Below are positions 5,644 through 12,551 of a DNA stretch of 12,551 nucleotides, piece after piece; position 1 is the stretch's first letter; the number at the start of each line of letters is the position of its first letter. Location of the stretch: contig WREE01000047.1 in NCBI GenBank assembly GCA_009779515.1, positions 1 to 12,551 on the forward strand, read 5' to 3'. This DNA is from Symbiobacteriaceae bacterium. GTDB lineage: Bacteria; Bacillota; JAAYKD01; WRDA01. The notes beneath the pieces were generated by a model. The model made no database searches. It had not been told where the DNA came from and saw nothing but the letters and a program-made list of their open reading frames with translations. Both the position numbers and the translations under genes were made by a program.

Positions 5644-7035
5644 ATGATTGCCAAAGCATTGGCAGAAGAAGCCCTAAAGGTTGCTCTCTCCAGCGGAGGA
5701 GACTTTGCGGAAATCTTCTGCGAAGACAGCCGCAGTAACAACCTGAACCTGATTGCCGGCAAATTGGAAACCGCTCAGTCTCGGCGTTCTTATGGCGTGG
5801 GCATCCGGATCTTCCAGGGAACCCGCACCGTTTATGCTTACAGCAACGATATGGAGCGAGCCAGCCTCTTAGATTGTGCTCGCCAGGCCGCTGCCGCCCT
5901 AGGTTCTGCCCAAACTCATCCTCAGGAGATTACTCTTACCCCCAGTAAGGCAGCCCCTTTGCACCTGGCGAAGGTTATCCCCTGGAGTGTCTCTGGCGCT
6001 AAAAAGGTAGCTAAACTTAAAGATGCCCACTTGGCCGCCATGAGTGTGAGCAGCGAAATTGCCCAGGTGCAAGTCTCCTTAATGGAGAACGACCAAAATA
6101 TTCTTATTGCTAACAGTGAGGGGCTCTATGTCAGCGATTACCGGGTGCGCACCAGGCTTTCCGCCCAGGTGGTAGCCAGTAACGGCAAGGAGAACCAAAC
6201 CGGCTTTGCTGCACCAGGCGCCAGCATGGGTTTTGAAATTTTCGATACCATGATTGACCCGGCGGTAGTAGGTGCTCAGGCAGCTCATTCCGCCGTCACC
6301 ATGCTCCACGCCCCCTTATGCCCGGCGGGGATGATGCCAGTGGTTATTGAGAAAGATTTCGGCGGTGTTATCTTCCACGAAGCCTGCGGTCACTCTCTGG
6401 AGGCGACCTCGGTAGCCCGGGGGAACAGCGTCTTCTCCGGCAAGCTCGGTCAGGTAATTGCTTCCCCCTTGCTTACCGCCGTAGATGAAGGGCTGATGCC
6501 CTACGGCTGGGGCTCCACCACCATCGACGATGAAGGTATGACCACCGGCTACACGGTGCTTATCGATAAGGGAGTGCTCACCGGTTATCTTATCGACCGT
6601 TTAGGCTCCCGCCGGATGGGGATGCCCCGCACCGGCTCCGGACGTCGTCAATCCTACCAGTATGCTCCCACCTCCCGGATGCGCAACACCTATATCTACC
6701 CCGGTGAGGACGACGAAGAAGAGATGATCGCCACCATGGGGGACGGTCTCTTTGCCAAAGATATGGGTGGCGGCTCGGTGAACCCGGTAACCGGCGAGTT
6801 TAACTTTGCCGTGCGGGAAGCTTACTTAGTCAAAGACGGCAAAATTGCCCATGCCGTGCGGGGCGCTTCCCTCATCGGCAAAGGCAGTGAAATTATTAAG
6901 AAGATCGACCGGGTGGGACGTATTGTCGGTCACGGACCGGGGATGTGTGGTTCTGCCAGTGGCTCGGTGCCGGCTAACTGCGGGCAGCCACGTATTCGCG
7001 TCAGCGAAATTACCGTGGGTGGCAGGCAAGGCTAA
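5644..7035 (+). CDS. tldD: TldD metalloprotease subunit
   Basis: 463 residues, close to the 481 of E. coli TldD. Seen: the zinc motif HEACGH (245-250), followed by SLEATSVARGNSVFSGKLGQ, the DDEG segment, TGSGRRQSY, NTYIYPG, and the C-terminal GPGMCG whose cysteine (435) matches the third zinc ligand of the family. TldD pairs with TldE/PmbA in a cytoplasmic protease that trims unfolded or small peptides, matures microcin B17 and degrades the CcdA antitoxin in E. coli. The ATG at 5644 has GGAGG (5631-5635) 8 bases upstream. An in-frame ATG at 5626 would add six mostly acidic residues and has only a weak site. It starts 20 bases after the propeller gene stop and is followed 20 bases later by tldE, so the pair is made from the same message. 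Confidence 0.95.
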   Translation: MIAKALAEEALKVALSSGGDFAEIFCEDSRSNNLNLIAGKLETAQSRRSYGVGIRIFQGTRTVYAYSNDMERASLLDCARQAAAALGSAQTHPQEITLTPSKAAPLHLAKVIPWSVSGAKKVAKLKDAHLAAMSVSSEIAQVQVSLMENDQNILIANSEGLYVSDYRVRTRLSAQVVASNGKENQTGFAAPGASMGFEIFDTMIDPAVVGAQAAHSAVTMLHAPLCPAGMMPVVIEKDFGGVIFHEACGHSLEATSVARGNSVFSGKLGQVIASPLLTAVDEGLMPYGWGSTTIDDEGMTTGYTVLIDKGVLTGYLIDRLGSRRMGMPRTGSGRRQSYQYAPTSRMRNTYIYPGEDDEEEMIATMGDGLFAKDMGGGSVNPVTGEFNFAVREAYLVKDGKIAHAVRGASLIGKGSEIIKKIDRVGRIVGHGPGMCGSASGSVPANCGQPRIRVSEITVGGRQG

Positions 7036-7055
7036 AGGAAAGGAGATACTAAAAA

Positions 7056-8411
7056 ATGACGACCCAGGAATTTATCAATACCCTGTTAGCCCGGGCGAAG
7101 TCTGCCGGTTTTAGCGCTGCCGAAGCCCACTATGTCGAGCGAGACAGTTTTGCGGTGCGGGTACAGGACGGGGAAATAGATAACTATGCTGTGAACAAAA
7201 CCCGTAGCATCTCTTTTCGCGGTATTTACCAGGGCAAGATGGGGAATGCGGCTTCTGAGGCTCTGGACGAAGCGGCTATCGACCTTTTAGTCGATTTAGC
7301 TAAAGAGAATGCTATGCTCATTGAAGATGAAGCCGAGCAGTTCATTTTTGCCGGCAGCGAGAGCTACCAGACGGTAAACTGCTACGAACCCGAGCTGGAG
7401 AAGATAACTCCCGAGGAAAAAATTGCCTTTGCCCGGGAGCTGGAGAAGGTAACTCTGGCAGCAGACCCCAGGGTAGCCCAGGTGCAAAACTGCGCGGTAA
7501 CCAGCGGTAGCTCCCAGGAGATTATCGCCAACAGCACCGGCTTGTATTTAAGCCACCAGGCCAACCAGATAACTGCCGGCGTGGTTCCCGTGGTGCGAGA
7601 AGCAGGTATGGCAGCTAATGAGCGTGCGTCTAAAACTACCCGTAACTTTGCCGAGCTGGATGCCCCAGCCTTAGCCGCCAAAGCCGTGCAGAAATCGCTG
7701 CGGGCCTTGGGTGGGGAGCCTATCCCTTCCGCTCTGGTGGATGTGGTTCTGGAACCGGAGATAGCCGCCAGTCTGCTCTCCAGCTTCTCATCTATCTTTA
7801 GTGCTGATGCCGCCCAAAAGGGAAGGTCTCTCTACAAAGGAAAAGTGGGGGAGATGGTCGCCGCTCCTTGCTTAACCCTCAAAGACGATCCCCTCATGCC
7901 AGAAGGCTTTAGCAGCCGACCCTTCGACAGCGAAGGGGTAGCGGTGCAAACCAAAGAGGTTATCCAGGCTGGTCGCCTCACTACCTTGCTGCACAACCTG
8001 CAGACTGCTGCTAAAGATGGAGTTGCCTCCACGGGTAATGCTGCCTCCGGTGGACGCGCCAGCATCGCTCCCTTTAACTTTTATATTACTGCTGCCGAGC
8101 CGGGAACGGAGAAAAGCAAAGAGGAGCTTTATGCCGCCGTAGGGGAAGGGCTGTTAGTCACTCGCTTCGATGGTATGAATGCTGGGGTTAATCCTATCTC
8201 CGGCGACTTCTCTCTTTCCACGAAAGGGGTTCGTATACAAAACGGCAAACTCACTACCCCGGTAGCCCAGGTAACTCTGGCTGGGAACTTCTACAACCTG
8301 CTGCAGCAGGTAGCAGCTGTAGGAGACGATCTTACCTTTAACTCGCCTTCCATGGCGAGCTTCGGCTGCCCCTCCCTGTTAGTGAAGGGGTTAAGTATCG
8401 CGGGCAAATAA
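7056..8411 (+). CDS. pmbA: TldE/PmbA, non-catalytic partner of TldD
   Basis: 451 residues, near the 450 of E. coli PmbA. It shares the TldD/PmbA fold, with VQDGEIDNYAVNKTRSISFR near the N-terminus (36-55), SRPFDSEGVAVQTKEV, LLHNLQTA, and the ending GNFYNLLQQVAAVGDD. It has no HExxxH motif, as expected for TldE, which completes the substrate channel of the heterodimer but binds no zinc. AAAGGAGAT lies about 10 bases before the ATG at 7056. It is the last gene of the plus-strand cluster; a strong terminator follows 20 bases after the stop. Nothing in it looks broken. Confidence 0.94.
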   Translation: MTTQEFINTLLARAKSAGFSAAEAHYVERDSFAVRVQDGEIDNYAVNKTRSISFRGIYQGKMGNAASEALDEAAIDLLVDLAKENAMLIEDEAEQFIFAGSESYQTVNCYEPELEKITPEEKIAFARELEKVTLAADPRVAQVQNCAVTSGSSQEIIANSTGLYLSHQANQITAGVVPVVREAGMAANERASKTTRNFAELDAPALAAKAVQKSLRALGGEPIPSALVDVVLEPEIAASLLSSFSSIFSADAAQKGRSLYKGKVGEMVAAPCLTLKDDPLMPEGFSSRPFDSEGVAVQTKEVIQAGRLTTLLHNLQTAAKDGVASTGNAASGGRASIAPFNFYITAAEPGTEKSKEELYAAVGEGLLVTRFDGMNAGVNPISGDFSLSTKGVRIQNGKLTTPVAQVTLAGNFYNLLQQVAAVGDDLTFNSPSMASFGCPSLLVKGLSIAGK

Positions 8412-8430
8412 CGAGACCAACAGCTTCTTG

Positions 8431-8470
8431 GCCACCCTTCAGGTATTAGACCAGAAGGGTGGCTATTTTT
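8431..8470 (+). terminator. Intrinsic terminator of the secG-tldE operon
   Basis: GCCACCCTTC (8431-8440) pairs perfectly with GAAGGGTGGC (8454-8463); the loop can close further with GG and CC. TATTTTT follows (8464-8470), giving a classic rho-independent structure. On the other strand there is no T-run, so it should stop only plus-strand transcription. It separates the operon from the convergent ABC exporter genes, whose last stop is at 8503-8505. Confidence 0.93.
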
Positions 8471-8502
8471 AATATCTCCTAGGGAGAGTGGTAGTTCAAC
8501 TC

Positions 8503-10371
8503 TTAAGGCAAAGCCGGCGAGGCCACTTCCGGTGAGACATAATGCAGGGCTTGGGCAGTCCACAGCTGGTGGTATTTGCCTTCTTTGTCCAGCAGCAGCT
8601 CCTCGTGGCTACCCCGTTGCACCAACTCTCCCAGATGAAAGACGGCTATATCATCGCAGAAGCGGCAGGAAGCCAGGCGGTGAGAAATATAGATAGCAGT
8701 CTTGCCACCCATGATTTCATCTAAGCGGCTATAGATATCGTACTCAGCTATAGGGTCTAAAGCGGCAGTGGGTTCATCCATAATGACGAAGGGAGCGTCT
8801 CTGTACAAGGCTCGCGCCATGGCAATTTTTTGGCCTTCTCCGCCGGAGATGTTAACCCCGGTTTTATGTAAATCTTTGAGCAAAACCGTTTCTAACCCGT
8901 CCTCCAGAGTGGCCAACCGCTCAGCAAAGCCGGCTAAGTTCAACGCTTCCTGGGCTTTGGCGGTATCGTACTCCTTGGCGGTAGCCACATTCTGCCCCAG
9001 GTTTAACCCCAGCAGGGTAAAGTCCTGGAGGACTACCGCGAGTAGGGCGATATAATCGGCATAGGCATACTCTTTAATATCGACCCCGTTTAAGGTTATC
9101 CGTCCGGCAGTGGGCTCGTAAAAGCCGCACAGCAGTTTGATCATGGTGGTTTTGCCGCTGCCATTTTCCCCCACTACCGCCAAACGCTGCCCTACATGGA
9201 GCTTCAGGGAGAGGTTCTTCAGGGCATAGTTGCTGCTACCCGGGTAGATAAAGGAGACATCTTCGAAGGCAATCTCCCAAGGTTGGTGGTAGCTGGAGGG
9301 AGGGATAGGCTTCCCTGAAGGTTCCCGGTCGGGGAGATCCAGGTAGTCGTAGACCTGGGGGAGGTAATCGGCATTGTTGCGCATATGGACTACCTGGCTA
9401 ACCAGGGCGGAACCGCTGCCGGTAAGAGCGGTGATAGCCCCTACATACTGCACTACGTTACCAATACTATACATCCCTGCTAAAGCGCGAAGGCCGATAA
9501 GCAGGTAGACGGCTATGGCTATCAGGGAGTTGCCAAGCTCCTGGGAAGAAGTAGCCAGACCGAAGCGGTGAAAGAAAGTGTGCCAGATATTATCTATTTT
9601 AATCAACCCTAAAATGGCTTCTTCCTGGTTGTAGATACGCAGGTCTTTAGCGGCAGCTCCAGGCTGCACATAGCGGTGGTAATAGGCATAAACCGTGTTC
9701 CACTTAGGGTTAGCGGAAAAGGAGGTTTGTTGCAGTTCCCGCACCTTGCCATTGAGGTACCAAGTCCACCCCAAGTTAAGCAGCATGAGAAGAACGATAC
9801 TTGCCAAAGCTACCGGGGAGGTGATAAAACCTGCCTCTACAGGGGTGCGAGTGTTGAAGATGCCTCCCAGGAGGAAGGCGGCACCTAGCACACTGCTCAG
9901 GTATTGCACGGTTAACCGGGTACCGTTGGGGCCGCACGCCAGAAGCCCAATGCCGTTGCCGTTAGTTTTAGCCTCAATATCTGCCACCGACTCGTTAACC
10001 GTGGCGTTGGCCACATGGAGGTAATCTAGCTTGAGGTAGCGTCTCGCCAGGAAGAGATATAGCTTTAAATGCGAGTTAGCGGAGGTGACTGCCAGCCATC
10101 TTTGCATCCAGACCCGTCCACCAGCCAGGAGGAAGGCCAGAACAACAGCTACTCCTGCTAATAAATAGCACCTTTCAGCTCCCTGCCCGGTGGCTAGAGC
10201 ATCGATAATCTGTGCCGACAGGGCAAAAGCCACCAAAGGGATAATGCCGTCCAGGATACCCAAAGCTACTGCTGCTCCCAAAGAGCCTGGAGCAATATCC
10301 CGAAAGGTGCGAAAGCCGCGTAGGGTATACTGCCAGGCTTCCCGGTGGGAGATCTTTTTGGCGCCAAACAT
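8503..10371 (-). CDS. ABC exporter half-transporter (permease plus ATPase), second gene
   Basis: 622 residues: an N-terminal membrane domain (about 25-330; clear segments near 32-58, 68-86, 155-172, 186-206 and 282-300) fused to an ATP-binding domain (about 365-605). Seen: Walker A GENGSGKT (401-408), Q-loop glutamine 449, signature SGGEGQ (509-514), Walker B FVIMDE with the catalytic glutamate at 533, and the switch histidine at 564. All catalytic residues are present. The ATG overlaps the upstream stop by one base (TAATG), and AGGAGGAGGTG precedes it, so it is translationally coupled. It most likely forms a heterodimeric exporter with the preceding gene product. Substrates of such pairs range from drugs and lipids to peptides; none is evident here. 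Confidence 0.9.
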   Translation of the reverse strand: MFGAKKISHREAWQYTLRGFRTFRDIAPGSLGAAVALGILDGIIPLVAFALSAQIIDALATGQGAERCYLLAGVAVVLAFLLAGGRVWMQRWLAVTSANSHLKLYLFLARRYLKLDYLHVANATVNESVADIEAKTNGNGIGLLACGPNGTRLTVQYLSSVLGAAFLLGGIFNTRTPVEAGFITSPVALASIVLLMLLNLGWTWYLNGKVRELQQTSFSANPKWNTVYAYYHRYVQPGAAAKDLRIYNQEEAILGLIKIDNIWHTFFHRFGLATSSQELGNSLIAIAVYLLIGLRALAGMYSIGNVVQYVGAITALTGSGSALVSQVVHMRNNADYLPQVYDYLDLPDREPSGKPIPPSSYHQPWEIAFEDVSFIYPGSSNYALKNLSLKLHVGQRLAVVGENGSGKTTMIKLLCGFYEPTAGRITLNGVDIKEYAYADYIALLAVVLQDFTLLGLNLGQNVATAKEYDTAKAQEALNLAGFAERLATLEDGLETVLLKDLHKTGVNISGGEGQKIAMARALYRDAPFVIMDEPTAALDPIAEYDIYSRLDEIMGGKTAIYISHRLASCRFCDDIAVFHLGELVQRGSHEELLLDKEGKYHQLWTAQALHYVSPEVASPALP

Positions 10372-12230
10372 TACCTTGCACCTCCTCCTATAGATTTTAG
10401 CTCCTCCTTGTAGTAGTGGGCTTGTATGGCAAACATAGCAGCGTACTCGCCGCCTTGAGCCATCAGCTCCTCATGGTTGCCTTCCTCGACAATCTTCCCC
10501 TGGGAGATAAGTAAAATGCGGTTGCAAAAACGGGTGCTTGCCAGGCGGTGGGAGATGTAAATCGAACTCTTGCCGGCGGTAAGCTCAGCGTAGCGCTGGT
10601 AAACCAAGTTCTCCGCCAAAGGATCCAGAGCCGCCGTAGGCTCATCTAAAATAATTAAAGGGGCATCTTTGTAAAGTGCCCGGGCTAAAGCCAGCTTTTG
10701 CATTTCGCCTCCCGAAAGCTCAATGGCATCATCGTGAATTTGTCGCACCAGCATAGTATGCTCTTTCAAAGGGAGAGATTGCACCTTGTCCCAAAAGTCT
10801 GCTTGTTGCAAAACGCGGTGAACCTTGGCTATCTCTGTAGCATCCTGGGTGGTCTGGGAGACATTAAGGGCGATGCTGTTCCCCATAAGATGAATATCTT
10901 GGAAGACAACCGCTATGCGGGTGAAGTAGTCCAGAGGATCCAGCTCCTGAAGATCAACCCCGTTATAGAGGATCCTGCCCTGGGTGGGAGTATATAAACC
11001 ACAAATGAGCTTAATCAAAGTGGTTTTACCGGCGCCGTTAACTCCTACGATAGCCAGCCGTTCCCCGGCAGGTATGGTAAGGCTGATATTATCGATAATC
11101 GGTTTGTTCGTGCCGGGGTAAGTGTAGGAAAGGTTTTCTAAAACAATGGTGGGTGGAGCGTCGCGGTGGGGGATAGGAACTGGATGAGCCGGGCGGCGGG
11201 AGGCCACATCCAGATAGCGCCGAATATCTCCCAGCTCATCTACCGCCCGGGCAATATCGCTTCCTTGCAGGATAATCCCAGAAACCCAAGTGGCAAAGGT
11301 ACCAATAGCAGCAAAGACGAAGACAAAGTCTCCCAGCGCGATGTCACCCCGCAGAAGCATATTAATAAGAAAGAGATACGCTGCTCCATCCCGCAGTAAA
11401 ATGAGCAGAGCATTAGCCAGGGAAGCATGAGCATTGCCCCTAGCCAGAGTAATCTCCAAGGCTTCTTGCTCGGCTTGCAGGGAGGAGACCACATCCTCCA
11501 TGAAAGGGGACATGGCATAAAGGCGCATATCTTTAGCGTAGTTGGGGCGGCTCATATAGTTTTTCAGAGCTGTTACCTGAGACCATAAGGTGGAGCGCTC
11601 CTCCCGCTGGCTTTTCTCCAGCTCCCGCGCTCTTTTCAAAAAAAACCAACTGATAGCCGCCGAGAGTGCCAACAGGACGATGATTAAGGGATGCACCTGC
11701 AGAATAACTCCGCCATACAGCAAAAAGCCCCCGATATTGGCAGCCAGCAAAACAAAGATGCGCATAACATTTTGCGCCGGAGAGTGGTTGCTGTTGCGGG
11801 CGCGCATGGCTTTTTCGTTGAGGGCAATGACATAAGGGTCTTCCATCGCTTCATAATCCATATGCACCTGCTTGGCGAAAAAGAGGCTGCCTCCTTGGAT
11901 TTGGGCCATGGTGCCAATAGACTGGTCGACCTGAAAATCGGTATAAGCTCTAACCGTACTAAAGCAAGCCAACATGAAACCGTACCCCCCCACTACGGTA
12001 ACAAAGCGCTGGGGAGAGCTGCCCCTTGTAAGCTCATCGATCACCAGCTTGGGTAGGTATATCCCCAAAAAGGGAACTAGCACCCGGAGGAAGATACTGG
12101 CAATGCTGCAAATGACCGTAAGGGGGCGCTCCTGCCACTGGATACCCACGGCAAAGGCGAGAGCCGAGAAGGGAGAGTAGGTTGGAGGGGTTGCCGCATA
12201 ACGGGAAGGCGCTGAAGTAACATTGTCCAT
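10371..12230 (-). CDS. ABC exporter half-transporter (permease plus ATPase), first gene
   Basis: 619 residues: a membrane domain (about 22-330; hydrophobic segments near 36-62, 76-92, 157-178, 180-198 and 270-320) and an ATP-binding domain (about 360-600). Seen: Walker A GVNGAGKT (396-403), Q444, signature LSGGEMQ (505-511), Walker B LIILDE with E530, and H561 in ISHR. The nucleotide domain is canonical. The ATG (12228-12230) has AAGGAG (12238-12243) 7 bases upstream. It shares the architecture of the downstream gene, but the two proteins differ clearly in sequence, which fits a heterodimer rather than a recent duplication. There is no N-terminal peptidase domain, so it does not cleave leader peptides like bacteriocin exporters of the PCAT type. 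The operon converges on the tldDE cluster and seems to be its own transcription unit. Confidence 0.9.
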   Translation of the reverse strand: MDNVTSAPSRYAATPPTYSPFSALAFAVGIQWQERPLTVICSIASIFLRVLVPFLGIYLPKLVIDELTRGSSPQRFVTVVGGYGFMLACFSTVRAYTDFQVDQSIGTMAQIQGGSLFFAKQVHMDYEAMEDPYVIALNEKAMRARNSNHSPAQNVMRIFVLLAANIGGFLLYGGVILQVHPLIIVLLALSAAISWFFLKRARELEKSQREERSTLWSQVTALKNYMSRPNYAKDMRLYAMSPFMEDVVSSLQAEQEALEITLARGNAHASLANALLILLRDGAAYLFLINMLLRGDIALGDFVFVFAAIGTFATWVSGIILQGSDIARAVDELGDIRRYLDVASRRPAHPVPIPHRDAPPTIVLENLSYTYPGTNKPIIDNISLTIPAGERLAIVGVNGAGKTTLIKLICGLYTPTQGRILYNGVDLQELDPLDYFTRIAVVFQDIHLMGNSIALNVSQTTQDATEIAKVHRVLQQADFWDKVQSLPLKEHTMLVRQIHDDAIELSGGEMQKLALARALYKDAPLIILDEPTAALDPLAENLVYQRYAELTAGKSSIYISHRLASTRFCNRILLISQGKIVEEGNHEELMAQGGEYAAMFAIQAHYYKEELKSIGGGAR

Positions 12231-12251
12231 ATAATTGCTCCTTAGTATAAA

Positions 12252-12257
12252 ATTATA
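12252..12257 (-). promoter_or_regulatory. Possible -10 element of the ABC exporter operon
   Basis: The minus strand reads a perfect TATAAT here, in a strongly AT-rich stretch (12241-12300), 22 bases upstream of the start codon. No good -35 stands 16-18 bases further up, and the distance to the ribosome binding site is short. The real promoter may be another of the AT-rich hexamers nearby. Confidence 0.35.
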
Positions 12258-12365
12258 GGTAAATATATGCTAACCTTAGAATGTATAATTTTAATTCTTC
12301 AAGGGAAAATGAGATTCCTGCACCGAAAAAAATAAATGCATAGCACCTGGTTTATATATAGTTTA

Positions 12366-12387
12366 AGCCCAGCCATAGGGCTGGGCT
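12366..12387. terminator. Hairpin in the region upstream of the ABC operon
   Basis: AGCCCAGCC (12366-12374) and GGCTGGGCT (12379-12387) form a 9-bp stem with a 4-base loop. The compact GC-rich shape is terminator-like, but neither strand has a good T-run: the plus strand continues with CAGACTGTAG and the minus strand with TAAACTATATAT. It may end a minus-strand gene beyond the window or be a regulatory hairpin. Apart from this and the inverted repeat at 12459-12487, I see no gene in 12231-12551. Confidence 0.45.
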
Positions 12388-12458
12388 CAGACTGTAGAAA
12401 AACCGGTTTCATGTTTCTTGTTTCCTACCTAACTTACCTTAAAGGGATAAAAGTAACC

Positions 12459-12487
12459 GCTTTTTGGCGACCTGCGCGTCAAAAAGC
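12459..12487. repeat. Inverted repeat with GCTTTTTG / CAAAAAGC arms
   Basis: Arms at 12459-12466 and 12480-12487 are exact complements around a 13-base GC-rich core that can itself close with GCG and CGC. Its role is unknown. It could be an operator-like palindrome, an end of a small repeat, or part of a structured RNA continuing past the window edge. Confidence 0.45.
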
Positions 12488-12551
12488 AAACTTAATTACA
12501 AGAACAGACCTTGATTCGCCGAAGAGCGCACTCTGAAGGCGAGAGGGTGAA

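Noticed and set aside
12336..12536. Small plus-strand gene of 66 residues, possibly a peptide precursor
   Set aside because: It has no ribosome binding site, crosses two hairpins, and shows no leader/core pattern or cysteine-rich core.
12500..12551. Lysine riboswitch start at the right edge
   Set aside because: A short AAGGCGAG-like resemblance is not enough; the conserved five-way junction elements are not present within the visible bases.

Overview
The window looks like a chromosomal stretch of a Gram-positive, Clostridia-type Firmicute. The evidence is strong GGAGG-type ribosome binding sites, sigma-A-like promoters, a short SecG, copper-amine-oxidase-N-like domains on a secreted protein, and moderate GC content. 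The genus cannot be fixed from the sequence alone.

Positions 1-1290 are an accessory region. It opens with the 3' part of an IS200/IS605-type tnpB (RuvC/zinc-finger nuclease) and its right-end hairpin, where an omega-RNA scaffold would be expected. Next comes the C-terminal scrap of an unrecognised gene, apparently cut by the element, and a long hairpin. After that lie two tandem copies of an undescribed non-coding repeat: a 55-bp identical block followed by diverged but similarly folded sequence. Facing this region on the minus strand is an Rpn/PD-(D/E)XK-type 'recombination-promoting nuclease / putative transposase' gene (1300-2121).

Positions 2344-8470 are a compact plus-strand cluster that looks like one operon: a sigma-A-like promoter, secG, an HD-domain phosphohydrolase, a secreted protein with two copper-amine-oxidase-N-like segments and an eight-blade PQQ-type propeller, tldD, tldE/pmbA, and a clear intrinsic terminator. 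TldD carries the HExxxH zinc motif. TldE is its non-catalytic partner, so together they should form the TldD/E peptidase. SecG and the secreted propeller protein link the operon to the cell envelope.

Positions 8503-12230 hold a convergent minus-strand operon of two ABC exporter half-transporters, each a membrane domain plus an ATPase domain. They are coupled by a 1-nt stop/start overlap and probably form a heterodimer. The last 320 bases (12231-12551) hold the ribosome binding site and AT-rich promoter region of that operon, two hairpins, and no convincing gene. The substrate of the exporter is not evident. A link to TldD/E peptide processing is possible but unproven.
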